Of a stretch of DNA of 64,000 nt, positions 8,239 to 17,915 are shown piece after piece (position 1 is the first letter of the stretch; the number at the start of each line of letters is the position of its first letter). The position numbers and the translations under genes were made by a program. The notes beneath the pieces are model-generated. The model was not told the DNA's origin. It ran no database searches and was given only the letters and a program-made list of their open reading frames with translations. Where the stretch lies: positions 992,001 through 1,056,000 of the forward strand of contig NZ_CP068760.1 of assembly GCF_016775705.1 (NCBI RefSeq), given 5' to 3'. Source of the stretch: Chryseobacterium cucumeris. Lineage in GTDB: Bacteria > Bacteroidota > Bacteroidia > Flavobacteriales > Weeksellaceae.

Positions 8239-9309
8239 TTATGGAACAATCACTGTAAAGATATAGGCTGCCAGATTCACCAAAAGAACGGTTCCGTAAA
8301 GAACATTTGTCTTACCCCGGCTTAATGAAAGCATTACGATAAATACGGATAAAGAAAGCAGAATAATGTCTTTTTTGTCCAATCCTAATACAAGCGGAAT
8401 ATTGTACATGATGCACACTACTGAAACCGCAGGAATAGTAAGACCGATACTTGCCAGTGCAGAACCCAATGCCAGATTTAAGCTGGACTGGATTTGATTG
8501 GCTCTTGCCGCACGGATCGCTGCCACCCCTTCAGGGAGGAGAACCACGGCAGCAATAATGACTCCCACCAGAGATTTCGGAGCTCCAAGGCTTTGTACCA
8601 TTGCTTCTATGGTATCGGATAACCCTTTCGCCATCAGCACGACAATAACAAGACAAATTACCAGAAAAATAAAGCTGATAAGGGTTTTTGACAATGAAGG
8701 TATATAATGTTCTTCAGGATGCTCATCAGGAACAATAAAGTAGCTTCTGTGGCGAACGGTCTGCACCATCAGGAAAACCCCGTAAATGGCAAGACACGCA
8801 ATGGATATAAAAATAAGCTGTGCTTCGTTATAGAATGGTCCGTTGACACTTGATGTAAAATTGGGAAGAACAAGGGTAAGTACCAGAATAGAAACAATAC
8901 TCACCAGATAAGTGGTTGCTGAAGTCCTTGCAAAGAACTGCTCGTGATATTTAACGCCGCCTACCAGAATACATATCCCCAGAATTCCATTAAGAATAAG
9001 CATTACAGCAGCAAAAACGGTATCTCTGGCCAGCGTGATCGCCTGATCTCCGCCGGCAACCATCAGCGAGATGATAAGTGCCACTTCAATAATGGTGATA
9101 CAAAGAGCCAGAATGATGGTTCCGAAAGGCTCCCCTACTTTATGAGCTACCACTTCAGCATGATGTACTGCGGACAAAACACTTCCGATTAATAAAATAC
9201 CGGCAAGAATATCATATAGAACACCACTTCCCATCAAACCGGAAAAGTAGTATCCTACTGCCAGAATAGGAAAAATATAGGTATAATGTAAAAGTTCTTT
9301 TAGTCTCAT
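8239..9309 (-). CDS. chaA: Calcium/sodium:proton antiporter, ChaA-like (CaCA superfamily)
   Basis: A 356-aa membrane protein with about eleven hydrophobic segments. The two inverted CaCA alpha-repeat motifs are visible: HKVGEPFGTIILALCITIIE in the first half and LLPEGVAAIRAARAN...LNLALGSALASIGLTIP in the second. The paired acidic residues (Glu in GEPFG and in LPEG) are expected to bind the cation. ChaA exports Ca2+ or Na+/K+ in exchange for protons. Length and motif spacing fit the family; the symbol is by similarity. Confidence 0.88.
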   Translation of the reverse strand: MRLKELLHYTYIFPILAVGYYFSGLMGSGVLYDILAGILLIGSVLSAVHHAEVVAHKVGEPFGTIILALCITIIEVALIISLMVAGGDQAITLARDTVFAAVMLILNGILGICILVGGVKYHEQFFARTSATTYLVSIVSILVLTLVLPNFTSSVNGPFYNEAQLIFISIACLAIYGVFLMVQTVRHRSYFIVPDEHPEEHYIPSLSKTLISFIFLVICLVIVVLMAKGLSDTIEAMVQSLGAPKSLVGVIIAAVVLLPEGVAAIRAARANQIQSSLNLALGSALASIGLTIPAVSVVCIMYNIPLVLGLDKKDIILLSLSVFIVMLSLSRGKTNVLYGTVLLVNLAAYIFTVIVP

Positions 9310-9375
9310 ATCGTGACTACAAAATACAAAAAATCTATAATAATTTCAATATTAAAAGAAAATATTAATAATATT

Positions 9376-9714
9376 TTAATGAGGCCAGAAGTTAAAATCC
9401 TGATAATCTGTGAACATATGAAACAGAAGCCCGATTCCTATTATCCTGATATTTCCTTTAAAGAACAGCAGCAAAAAATACACCGCAATGGCATAATAAG
9501 AATGTAAGAAATGAAAACCTATGCTTCCTCTTGAAGGATCAAAAATTGGATTGGCAAAAAGATGATCAAGATCTACCAGCATGGTAGCAAGAAGAATAAA
9601 ATATGCCTTTTTCCAGTTTTTTCGATAAAAAATCAATGCAATAAAGACCGGAAAAATAAGATGCAAAAAATAATGCGTAAAAGTTTTGAGCAATGCGATA
9701 TCTGATGGAGCCAT
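9376..9714 (-). CDS. DUF6122 membrane protein (YdjM-like putative metal-dependent hydrolase fold)
   Basis: A 112-aa membrane protein with four hydrophobic segments. Its conserved polar residues sit at helix ends: HYFLH near residue 14, DLDHLFANP near 48, GFHFLHS near 66 and HMFTD near 103. This His/Asp arrangement resembles the small LexA-binding/YdjM (DUF457) class of membrane metal-dependent hydrolases, and the sequence fits the Bacteroidota family DUF6122. No substrate is known. Ends 66 bases before the antiporter start codon on the same strand, but may be a separate unit. Confidence 0.75.
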   Translation of the reverse strand: MAPSDIALLKTFTHYFLHLIFPVFIALIFYRKNWKKAYFILLATMLVDLDHLFANPIFDPSRGSIGFHFLHSYYAIAVYFLLLFFKGNIRIIGIGLLFHMFTDYQDFNFWPH

Positions 9715-9742
9715 TTAAGAAAATTTTATTCGGTTTCTATGC

Positions 9743-10981
9743 TTACCACCGTAAAATTAAGGGTAATTCTCCTTTCTTCGCTTTTATTTTTAGCCAATAA
9801 TGACCAGACTGATTTCCATAGAATACATAATCTATATCCGATATGATCTTTTTTTCACTGGCTCTCAGCATTTTCAAAGAAGAATACAGCAAAGCATTAT
9901 TTCTGATCATAATATAATTTTGCTTTAACCGACTGGATAATGATATCGGATTCCGGGTTGATTTTATCGTAACTCCTTTATTATTTGACGTGATTTTGTT
10001 AGGTTGAAAGGGAATTGCAGTGAATTGATTTTCGTTGTTGATCCACTTTTCGGACTGGAAATACTGCCAGGTTTTCTCAGGATCATTACTCAGAATATCG
10101 ATCATATAGCTGGGCTGGGTAATCTTTTGAACCGTCTTTTTTTCAACTTCATTAAAATTATCATCATATTCATACGTGACGATGGTATCATTGATCTGTC
10201 TAAGATCTGCAGCAGCCTTTAAAGATGTTATCTGTGAAGAATCTGCTATACTTTTTTTGAAAAAACGGGTAAAATTCCTGATGTTTTCTTTGTCTAATTC
10301 AAGTTCCAGAAAATGATTTCCTTTCTCAGCTTTTGAAGCAATCATATTAAGAATCTCCGGATTTGAATTATTATTGATTTCAATTTCATCCTCCTTTAGC
10401 TCAATGGAAAAGTTTCGGATTTTCTGCCCTGAAATAAATGAAATGCTTCCCACTGTATTTTGAATAAAGCGGTCTGCCTCCCAAACATGATGTACAGAAT
10501 TCTGAAGAAGTCTTTTTTGAAGGGTTTCAAAAGCAAGGTCAGAAGTTCCTGCAATGCAATGGTTCCCATTGATCATAAAGAAAAACTGATCTTTCTGAAA
10601 AAGGTTATTTCCTTTGGCTACAAAGTTTTGTTTCTTTAAATAGGTAATGAATTTTTGCGAATCTTTAAGCTCTAAAACACTGTACCATTCTGTAAATTTA
10701 GTGCCTTTAATATGAAATATCTGTAGAAAATCCGGAATTCTGATTCCTGAATCTTTCAGTGAACCGGAGCTTTTACTCTTTGCTTTTCTTCCGGACCATT
10801 TTGAAGGATGGGTTACTAAACTGAAGAGGTATTGTCCCGTTAATTTCTTCGTGTCGATTAAGACGACTGCATCTGCGCTATCAGGAATATATTGAAGACT
10901 TTTATCTTTGTGAAAAGCTATAAAATATACTGCAACAGCCAGCAATAAAAATAACGGGACAATAATCTTTTTTTTGTTCAT
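9743..10981 (-). CDS. Membrane-anchored envelope protein, paralogue of its upstream neighbour
   Basis: A 412-aa protein with a single N-terminal membrane anchor (residues 5-22) and no lipobox. The body begins with YIPDSADAVVLIDTKKL, a match to the start of the 672-aa neighbour (IPSDAVFYMEVNGKQL). The two proteins share a second block, VTYEYDDNFNEVEKKTVQKI here (near residue 267) against DYEYDADFNEKEVKKTKEI there (near residue 470), both followed by a similar hydrophobic strand and an aromatic W-x-Y/I-F segment. They are diverged paralogues. The pattern of a D-A-V strand after the anchor recalls Bacteroidota DUF4836-like proteins, but I do not assign it. It abuts the 672-aa gene with no intergenic base, so the genes form an operon. 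Confidence 0.75.
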   Translation of the reverse strand: MNKKKIIVPLFLLLAVAVYFIAFHKDKSLQYIPDSADAVVLIDTKKLTGQYLFSLVTHPSKWSGRKAKSKSSGSLKDSGIRIPDFLQIFHIKGTKFTEWYSVLELKDSQKFITYLKKQNFVAKGNNLFQKDQFFFMINGNHCIAGTSDLAFETLQKRLLQNSVHHVWEADRFIQNTVGSISFISGQKIRNFSIELKEDEIEINNNSNPEILNMIASKAEKGNHFLELELDKENIRNFTRFFKKSIADSSQITSLKAAADLRQINDTIVTYEYDDNFNEVEKKTVQKITQPSYMIDILSNDPEKTWQYFQSEKWINNENQFTAIPFQPNKITSNNKGVTIKSTRNPISLSSRLKQNYIMIRNNALLYSSLKMLRASEKKIISDIDYVFYGNQSGHYWLKIKAKKGELPLILRW

Positions 10982-13000
10982 CTATAAAATTTGAGGCTTC
11001 TTTTCTGTTTCTTTAGCTTTAAAAACCTGATCGAATATATCAAAGAAATACATTAAGCTGTTTTCCGAAGAATCTTTGATGTTATAGTTCATTTCAGTCT
11101 GGATACTTTCTCCTTTTAATTCCGTTTTATAATACAACTCTCCTACATTTTTTTTGATCGCCTCTAATGTTTTTCTTTCTTTCGGAGTTTTGAATTCTTT
11201 GTCTAATCCTGTTAAAAGTTTCTTGATATCCAATCTGCCGGATAAAGGATATTTAGCAGAGTCTTTTGCCCATTTTCTGGAAATATCAGATTGGTTTACC
11301 GGTAAATTATTATCTGCAGCACTCATTAAGTACACCACCCCATCTTTCACAGTAAAGAATAACTGATCAACATAACCGCCGTTTTTTTCTTCCTTAAAGG
11401 TGTACACATTTCCTTTTTTAGAGAATCTTTCAGAAAACTTTTTATTGGTGGTCAGCATATCAAAAATACGATTCCAATAGCCTTCATTCTCTGTTGCAAA
11501 AGCGAAAGTGAAGTTAGGAACAGCGATTTCTTTGGTTTTCTTTACTTCTTTTTCATTGAAATCAGCATCGTATTCATAATCGGTGTATTCTACGGTTTTG
11601 GATTTTAATTCATTCAAAACAAAGATTCCGTTTCCAGGTGCAATTTTGGCAATGGCTTCTTCATCCAGTACTATCTTCATAGTTTCCATGATCAGCTCCA
11701 TTTCTTTTTTGTATTCATTTTCCCCGGAATTCTGAAGAAGGCTGTACATCATGTCGAAACATTTTGCCCCATTCACATTCATGGCATAGTAACCTACACT
11801 TTTTTCATTGATCAGCTCCAGCAGTTTTTTGTTTTTCTTCCCTTTATAAATGGCAGAAATATTCTTTTGAATGTCAGCATTTTTGTGCTGATAATTATTG
11901 ACAAGTCTTACTTTATCTTTATCAAAATACAGATTGTATACATAATTGGAGTTGTACATGTTTTTGAAAAACTGTCCGTAGCCATAATACTTCGTCATTT
12001 TTCCATAGATCCCTTCATTTACAATCCTTCCATAGTCTGTGTACACAAAAACATCGGAATTGGCATCTCTGAATGAAAGCATTTCTTTAGGAACTTCAAT
12101 CTCTAAATTTGAACTGAAATATTGGTCGAAACGATCTTCAGCGTTCTTTTTAACCACCTTAAAATTTTCTCTCCTGATAGAGTCCTGCTCTTTCTGATAG
12201 GCTTTATCTTCTTCCTCATCATATTCCGCATCAGGCATTTCCTCTCCATTTTCAGAATTCTCAGCACTTTCTTTCTCTGCAGGATATTTATGATGTTTTT
12301 CCAGGTATTTGATATCTTTCTGGATTCTTGCAATCTCGTTGTTATTTTCTTTAATACTTTCTTTCAGGTATTTGATATCTTCTTTCAGACTTTTAATTTC
12401 TTCTTTATAATCGAAAGGTTTTTCCGGTTCTTCGGTATACACTGTATCTCCTGGTTCTGCGTAAGCGGAGTCTACCACTGCAACTGCTGTACTGTCTGTA
12501 ACTGCTTCCTCTGCCCAAAGGTCCTTATAAGGTTTTGTATAGCTGATCATACTGAGAACAGCACGGCTCCCGTTCCACGCTACAAAAATATCATCATTGA
12601 TATCTACATAAGAATAATTCTTTCTGCCGGAAACTTCCTGTCCTTTTTTCTTTACAGAATTAATGAACTCCTGAAACTTTTCCTTATTATCAATGATAAA
12701 ATGAGTATTGTAGGTCTTAATAGAATCATTAAAACTTGCGTAGTGGTATTGAACAGCGTCATATTTAATTCCTGTTTTGGAATAATCTGTCCAAGAAAGG
12801 TTTTCCTTGCTCTTTTTGCTGAGCTCATGCAGCAAAGGATTCAGTTTATTCCAGTTGATTTTATTATTAAGCTGCTTTCCGTTGACTTCCATATAAAATA
12901 CAGCATCGGAAGGGATTTTCATACTGTTTTGGCCGAAAACCAATGTAAAGCCAAAGAGAACGAAAATAATGGTTTGCGTTTTTAATAAGATAGATTTCAT
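10982..13000 (-). CDS. Large periplasmic/envelope protein with central coiled coil (DUF4836-like)
   Basis: A 672-aa secreted protein with signal peptide (about 1-23, ending VFGQ). Residues about 200-235 form a strong coiled coil (KEEIKSLKEDIKYLKESI and following heptads), followed by a Glu/Asp-rich linker (about 240-275). The regions before and after it are paralogous to the single-anchor neighbour. The C-terminal half contains repeated strand-Trp/Tyr motifs (GYWNRIFDML, NVYTFKEEKNGG). No catalytic motif is visible. The organisation resembles uncharacterised Bacteroidota DUF4836-type proteins, a tentative link. Downstream of a lipoprotein gene (17-base gap) and directly abutting the 412-aa paralogue; the three probably act together in the envelope. 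Confidence 0.75.
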   Translation of the reverse strand: MKSILLKTQTIIFVLFGFTLVFGQNSMKIPSDAVFYMEVNGKQLNNKINWNKLNPLLHELSKKSKENLSWTDYSKTGIKYDAVQYHYASFNDSIKTYNTHFIIDNKEKFQEFINSVKKKGQEVSGRKNYSYVDINDDIFVAWNGSRAVLSMISYTKPYKDLWAEEAVTDSTAVAVVDSAYAEPGDTVYTEEPEKPFDYKEEIKSLKEDIKYLKESIKENNNEIARIQKDIKYLEKHHKYPAEKESAENSENGEEMPDAEYDEEEDKAYQKEQDSIRRENFKVVKKNAEDRFDQYFSSNLEIEVPKEMLSFRDANSDVFVYTDYGRIVNEGIYGKMTKYYGYGQFFKNMYNSNYVYNLYFDKDKVRLVNNYQHKNADIQKNISAIYKGKKNKKLLELINEKSVGYYAMNVNGAKCFDMMYSLLQNSGENEYKKEMELIMETMKIVLDEEAIAKIAPGNGIFVLNELKSKTVEYTDYEYDADFNEKEVKKTKEIAVPNFTFAFATENEGYWNRIFDMLTTNKKFSERFSKKGNVYTFKEEKNGGYVDQLFFTVKDGVVYLMSAADNNLPVNQSDISRKWAKDSAKYPLSGRLDIKKLLTGLDKEFKTPKERKTLEAIKKNVGELYYKTELKGESIQTEMNYNIKDSSENSLMYFFDIFDQVFKAKETEKKPQIL

Positions 13001-13017
13001 GACTATAGTTTAGAAAT

Positions 13018-13686
13018 TTATTGAAAAAGAATGGTATTTTGAATTTGCTTTTTTTGAAGGATGAGGTCCAGAATATCAGCTTCCAGTTTAAGAGCTTTTT
13101 TGTTGGGAGAAAGCACATAAGTAGTATTCGATTGTGATTTCACTGGAGTTTCAAACTGCATGATGGAAGTATATTTCGCATCAGTAAAAACCTCTTTGTC
13201 TGCCTTACTCATCTTGTCATAGTCAGCTTTGAAAGTATTGACTTTATTCCTTGTCAAGGTCTTTTTTTCAAGATTCTGACTGTAAACCTGGGTTGGAACC
13301 ATTTTACCCAATATTTTCTGGGCTTTCAGTTTTTCCAGACCTGCATTAATGTTTTCAATCTTTTTGAAATTACAGCTCAGTTTGATGATGTAATTATCAA
13401 AATCCATGGAGGTTTTCACATTGCTGATTCCGGGAGTTCCTTTAAAAATTCTGGCAGCTTCATTGATTTTATTTTCAATTTCTGACTTTTTAGGAACTTT
13501 TTTTCCGTTGATGGTTTCCATTTTTGAGATGGAAGCCAGTCTTGTCTTGCTCTTACTGGCGTTAAGAATAATAGTATATTCTCCTGTACCATCAGCTTTT
13601 ACGTTCACCTTATCCAGGATATCGAAGCAGCTTGTTAAAAAAAGCAGGGGAAGCAGAAGAAGAAATAGTTTTAATATTTTTTTCAT
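13018..13686 (-). CDS. Lipoprotein, LppM/DUF3153-like domain candidate
   Basis: A 222-aa lipoprotein: signal MKKILKLFLLLLPLLFLTSC with the lipid-modified Cys at 20. The segment right after the lipobox (KVNVKADGTGEYTIILNAS) is the pattern found in many Bacteroidota lipoproteins that begin with a beta-strand and a DGxG turn, reminiscent of the LppM/DUF3153 fold. The middle is Lys-rich with Met/Ile strands. First gene of a three-gene operon with the two paralogous envelope proteins downstream; intergenic gap 17 bases. Confidence 0.75.
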   Translation of the reverse strand: MKKILKLFLLLLPLLFLTSCFDILDKVNVKADGTGEYTIILNASKSKTRLASISKMETINGKKVPKKSEIENKINEAARIFKGTPGISNVKTSMDFDNYIIKLSCNFKKIENINAGLEKLKAQKILGKMVPTQVYSQNLEKKTLTRNKVNTFKADYDKMSKADKEVFTDAKYTSIMQFETPVKSQSNTTYVLSPNKKALKLEADILDLILQKKQIQNTILFQ

Positions 13687-13818
13687 GATCAGGTTAAAAG
13701 CACAAAATTACTTAATTCTGGCCTTACATCCTTATAATCTTTGATTTTTTGGGCATAAATAGCTGTTTCCCGGTACTTTTTCAGGGGAAAATACGGTATT
13801 GCTTCCGTATATTATTTT

Positions 13819-14535
13819 TTAAACACGCCCTTTAAGATAATCCTGGCGAAGATCTTCATCCAGCTTTTCAATAGCATACCGAAGACAGGTTCTGGGCATT
13901 TCTTTATAATATTGGTTCAGATAACCGATCAGCTCGCCTTCATTTTTATTTCCCATTTCTCTTAGCAGCCATCCGTTTGCTTTGTGCATCAGGTCATGGG
14001 AATGTTTCAGATTTCTGGTCACAAATTCTTTGGTCAGAGCAAATGATCCTTTTTTTATATAATGCATTGTTCCGACAACAGCAATCCTTTTATGCCACAT
14101 CTCATCAGATTCCGAAAGTTGCTTAAGAAGGCCTTCTTTCTGATTTTCAAAAGCATATCTGCCTAAAATTTTATAGCAGGTAGAATCTACAAGATCCCAG
14201 TTGTTCACATAAGGAAGATGATCCAGATAAAAAGCGACCACTTCTTCTTTTACTGCCTTATCTTTTGTTTTCTCAAATTTTAAAATAAGCATAAAAAGAG
14301 CTGTCAGCCTATGTTCATGATATGTTGAAGAAAGTAATGTACTGAGTTCTTTTAAGCTTATTTTTGAGTAATATTCTTTTGCAACAGAGCGCTGATCCGG
14401 AACTTTTACGCCCAGAAACAAATCACCTTCGCCATATTCTCCTTTTCCTGTTTTGAAAAATCTCGGAAAAAACTCCGCCTTTTCAGGAATGGATAAAACA
14501 GCAAGCGCTTCCTGTATTTCTTTAACGATACTCAT
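13819..14535 (-). CDS. DNA alkylation repair enzyme, AlkD-like HEAT-repeat glycosylase
   Basis: A 238-aa all-helical protein of the AlkC/AlkD superfamily. Recognisable stretches are the N-terminal GVKVPDQRSVAKEYY, the central NNWDLVDSTCYKILGRY, whose Trp-Asp is the family hallmark, and HDLMHKANGWLLREMG with the conserved Lys/Gly-Trp and Arg. AlkD removes positively charged alkylated bases such as 3- and 7-methylpurines without base flipping. Cytoplasmic. The antiporter gene lies 21 bases upstream on the same strand, so the two are likely cotranscribed without an evident functional link. Confidence 0.88.
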   Translation of the reverse strand: MSIVKEIQEALAVLSIPEKAEFFPRFFKTGKGEYGEGDLFLGVKVPDQRSVAKEYYSKISLKELSTLLSSTYHEHRLTALFMLILKFEKTKDKAVKEEVVAFYLDHLPYVNNWDLVDSTCYKILGRYAFENQKEGLLKQLSESDEMWHKRIAVVGTMHYIKKGSFALTKEFVTRNLKHSHDLMHKANGWLLREMGNKNEGELIGYLNQYYKEMPRTCLRYAIEKLDEDLRQDYLKGRV

Positions 14536-14556
14536 ATTTATAATTGGCTGTCAGAT

Positions 14557-15843
14557 CTACACTTTCTCCTCTACTGCAATATTCTCCTGTTCTTCTTCCT
14601 CTTTCGCGATCTTATTCGGATTGGCCACTTTAGCAATGGTAAGTCCCTGAACAATGATTGAGAATACGACAACACAATAGGTAATACTTAAAATAATTTC
14701 ACTGTATTCACTTTTAGGAACAGACATCGCCAATGCAATGGAAACTCCGCCACGAATTCCTCCCCAAACAAGCACTTTCACCGTTTGCGGACTGAAACTT
14801 CTTCTCAGGGAAGTAAATTTTGTAGGTCCCCAGATCGAAATAAATCTTGCCAGCAAAACTACCACAATGGCCACTAAGCCAGGAATCATGAAATGTCTGA
14901 GATCTTTAATCATCAAAAGTTCAAACCCAATAAACAGGAATAATACAGCATTCAGGATTTCATCAATCAATTCCCAGAATTTGATCAGATAATCCTGGGT
15001 AACAGACTTCATTTTGAAACTTCTGTTGAAATTTCCCATAAATAATCCTGCCGCCACCATAGTCAATGGACCTGATATATGCATCTGACGGGCAATAAGA
15101 TAACCTCCCATTACCACCGAAAGCGTTACTAATACGGAAATAATATAATCGTCCACTTCACGCATCAATCTTGAAGTAACCCATCCTAACAGAACCCCGA
15201 GTAAAAGACCTCCACCAGCTTCCTTAAGGAGAAGCAATCCTATCGTTTCAACACTCAGATCCACTTCTTTTCCGATCGCCAGCTGCAAAATCACTGTAAA
15301 GACCACAACTGCCATACCGTCATTGAAAAGAGACTCTCCGGCCACTTTTGTTTCCAGTGATTTGGATACATTGGCTTGCTTAAGGACACTCAGAACCGCT
15401 ACCGGATCGGTAGGAGAAATCAAGGCACCGAAAACAAGACAGTAGATAAAAGGAAGTTTAACCCCCACATAAGGAAGCAGATAAAACATTCCAAATCCTA
15501 CTACAAAAGTAGAAATCACAACCCCTACTGTGGAAAATATTACTACAGGTCTGAACTGTTCTTTGAGGTCATTAATATTAATATGAATTCCTCCTGCAAA
15601 GAGCAGAAAATTAAGCATGGCACCCATCAGAACTTCTGTAAAATCAATTCCGTTCATCAGGTTATGAAGATGTCCGAAAGTTCTGGGAAGAACCGTTTCT
15701 CCGAAAAGGACCAGAAAAATGGAAACCACAATGGCAATGACCATAATTCCGATGGTACTCGGAAGTTTTAAAAACCTATAGTTAAGATAGGCAAATATTG
15801 ATGCTAATACGATTAATGCTGAAAATGAATAATATAATTCCAC
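14557..15843 (-). CDS. Sodium:proton antiporter, CPA1/NhaP family
   Basis: A 428-aa membrane protein with about twelve hydrophobic segments. Family signatures: GALISPTDPVAVLSVLKQ in the middle of the transport core and GESLFNDGMAVVVF, where the Asn-Asp pair marks an electroneutral CPA1-type exchanger. The C-terminal tail is short and acidic (KEEEEQENIAVEEK), unlike the long regulatory tails of some NhaP proteins. Expected role: Na+ or K+ extrusion coupled to proton uptake. Confidence 0.9.
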   Translation of the reverse strand: MELYYSFSALIVLASIFAYLNYRFLKLPSTIGIMVIAIVVSIFLVLFGETVLPRTFGHLHNLMNGIDFTEVLMGAMLNFLLFAGGIHININDLKEQFRPVVIFSTVGVVISTFVVGFGMFYLLPYVGVKLPFIYCLVFGALISPTDPVAVLSVLKQANVSKSLETKVAGESLFNDGMAVVVFTVILQLAIGKEVDLSVETIGLLLLKEAGGGLLLGVLLGWVTSRLMREVDDYIISVLVTLSVVMGGYLIARQMHISGPLTMVAAGLFMGNFNRSFKMKSVTQDYLIKFWELIDEILNAVLFLFIGFELLMIKDLRHFMIPGLVAIVVVLLARFISIWGPTKFTSLRRSFSPQTVKVLVWGGIRGGVSIALAMSVPKSEYSEIILSITYCVVVFSIIVQGLTIAKVANPNKIAKEEEEQENIAVEEKV

Positions 15844-15863
15844 TAAGTGTTTTTATTTTAAGA

Positions 15864-16499
15864 TTAATTGGTGAGTTCCAAATAGAGTATTTTGATATAA
15901 ATCTGCTTCCCGTCCTTTTCCCATATATCAAACATCGCATCTTTAGAAGCTTTTGAACTCCTGGTATAATCCTGTCCTATATTCAGAATGTTGAGCAGAA
16001 TATACTCATCTCCTACCGAATTGACGATATAGGCTGTTTTCTCGGATTTTCCGTCTCCGGAACTTCTTATTCCTTCGGTAAGGGTACGGAACTGATTCAG
16101 ATGGTGTACAAAGTTATTTCCATCTTTTACCGAGTCGTAAGCCCTAAGAAGGATCAACAGAATATCCAGGTTGGTAGGATCCTTACCATACAAAGCTTTT
16201 CCCTGCTTGATACAGTCTGCAAAATTATTTTGCTTAAAGGCTTCTACAAGACTTTTAAAACTATCATCTGATGTACTTATTTTATCGTTTCTAAAATTTC
16301 TTCCATAATACAGATATTGAGCTTCTATGCTATCCAGAGACTTTGGGTATCCTTTAAATTTGAAAATAAGCTTCTCGTAATTGTACGGCGAATCGGAAGT
16401 CCTGAGACTTTTCTCAATAGCTTTTAAATCAATTTTTGATTTCTGGCTGAACCCAAAAACCGAAAACATGATGAATAAAAGGAAAAAGTGATACTTCAT
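15864..16499 (-). CDS. DUF4919 periplasmic protein
   Basis: A 211-aa protein with a signal peptide (about 1-18, ending VFGFSQ). The pattern matches DUF4919: SPYNYEKLIFKFKGYPKSLD, then the YYGRNF segment, a helical TPR-like middle (QGKALYGKDPTNLDILLILL) and a C-terminal FDIWEKDG with a run of strands. No activity is known. Its start codon overlaps the hflX stop codon by one base (TAATG), so it is translationally coupled to hflX. Confidence 0.8.
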   Translation of the reverse strand: MKYHFFLLFIMFSVFGFSQKSKIDLKAIEKSLRTSDSPYNYEKLIFKFKGYPKSLDSIEAQYLYYGRNFRNDKISTSDDSFKSLVEAFKQNNFADCIKQGKALYGKDPTNLDILLILLRAYDSVKDGNNFVHHLNQFRTLTEGIRSSGDGKSEKTAYIVNSVGDEYILLNILNIGQDYTRSSKASKDAMFDIWEKDGKQIYIKILYLELTN

Positions 16500-17722
16500 T
16501 AATTGTTGCTTTCTTCTTCGTCGTTGTCGAAATATTCGAAAAGAAAATCGTTGTATGGAAATCTGGAAATATGAATCTTCATGACCTCATCATAGATCAT
16601 TTTCTTCATTTCCGGGAAGTTTTCTTTCGTTAATGCAGAGATGAAAACTGTCGGATACTTTGACTTTGCCATCCACGTCTTTTTCCATTCCTCAAGAGAA
16701 ATATTTTTACGGGTTGAAGGCGTAAGATCATCTTCATCCTTTTTCTCATAGCTGAAATCGTCAATTTTATTAAAAACCATAATCATTGGCTTCTGATGAG
16801 CGTTGATTTCCATCAGGATATGATTTACAGATTCTATATGATCTTCAAAGCTTTCGTGAGAAATATCCACCACATGGATCAAAAGATCGGCTTCACGAAC
16901 CTCATCCAATGTAGATTTAAAAGATTCTACCAGCTGAGTAGGAAGTTTTCTGATAAACCCTACGGTGTCTGTCAACAGAAACGGTAAATTTCCAATTACC
17001 ACTTTTCTTACCGTGGTATCCAGCGTAGCGAATAATTTATTTTCAGCAAAAACTTCAGATTTTGAAATGGAATTCATCAGGGTAGATTTCCCTACGTTGG
17101 TATATCCTACCAAAGCAGCACGAACCACTTTCCCACGGTTGTTACGCTGGGTAGCCATCTGCTTGTCTATCGTCTTCAGTTTCTCTTTCAGCAATGTAAT
17201 TCTGTCACGGATTATACGACGGTCAGTCTCAATCTCCGTTTCCCCGGGACCTCTCATCCCGATTCCCCCTTTCTGACGCTCAAGGTGGGTCCACATTCTT
17301 GTCAGTCGTGGTAAAAGATACTGGTATTGTGCCAGCTCCACCTGTGTTCTTGCATATGAAGTCTGTGCTCTCTGGGCAAAAATATCAAGAATAAGATTGG
17401 TACGGTCTAGGATTTTAACCTCCATTTCCCTTTCCAGGTTTTTAAGCTGTGAAGGAGAGAGTTCATCATCGAAAATTACGGTTCCGATCTCGTTTTCTTT
17501 TACATATTCTTTTATCTCGATGGCTTTTCCGCTACCGATAAAGGTTTTGGAATCAGGCTGAGTTAATTTTTGGGTAAAGCGCTTTTGTACGGTTGCTCCT
17601 GCTGTGAAAGCTAAAAACTCAAGTTCATCCAAATACTCCGTCAGTTTTTCTTCATCCTGATTCTGGGTAATAACACCCACCAGGACAGCTTTCTCATAGT
17701 TATGTTCTTTCTTTTCTAACAT
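16499..17722 (-). CDS. hflX: Ribosome-associated GTPase HflX
   Basis: A 407-aa P-loop GTPase. N-terminal HflX domain (SKTFIGSGKAIEIKEY; ERQKGGIGMRGPGETEIETD, the glycine-rich hallmark) is followed by the G domain: G1 ALVGYTNVGKSTLMN, G3 LTDTVGFIRKLP, G4 VFNKID. HflX binds the 50S subunit and splits or rescues ribosomes after heat or antibiotic stress. First gene of a two-gene unit with the DUF4919 gene. Length and motif order are standard. Confidence 0.95.
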   Translation of the reverse strand: MLEKKEHNYEKAVLVGVITQNQDEEKLTEYLDELEFLAFTAGATVQKRFTQKLTQPDSKTFIGSGKAIEIKEYVKENEIGTVIFDDELSPSQLKNLEREMEVKILDRTNLILDIFAQRAQTSYARTQVELAQYQYLLPRLTRMWTHLERQKGGIGMRGPGETEIETDRRIIRDRITLLKEKLKTIDKQMATQRNNRGKVVRAALVGYTNVGKSTLMNSISKSEVFAENKLFATLDTTVRKVVIGNLPFLLTDTVGFIRKLPTQLVESFKSTLDEVREADLLIHVVDISHESFEDHIESVNHILMEINAHQKPMIMVFNKIDDFSYEKKDEDDLTPSTRKNISLEEWKKTWMAKSKYPTVFISALTKENFPEMKKMIYDEVMKIHISRFPYNDFLFEYFDNDEEESNN

Positions 17723-17915
17723 TAAGTTCTGTCTATGTTTATGATTTTTACAAGTTAATATTTTTCAGAAAAAAAACAAAATCAATTTTTACTTAATAAC
17801 ATATTTTAATATAAATTTAAGTTTACTGATGAATGATTTATAAAAAATCAATAACTTTATATAATAAATTTCTGATTTTTAATTATTTAAATCAAAAACT
17901 AATCTCCGGAATATC

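Noticed and set aside
9313..9507. A plus-strand 64-codon frame
   Set aside because: It overlaps the DUF6122 gene antisense, starts with very Lys/Ile-rich codons and has no support.
12122..12985. A long plus-strand frame (287 codons) opposite the 672-aa envelope gene
   Set aside because: It is antisense to a well-supported gene, is mostly Phe/Ile/Cys as expected from the complement of Lys/Glu-rich codons, and lacks any start context or domain.
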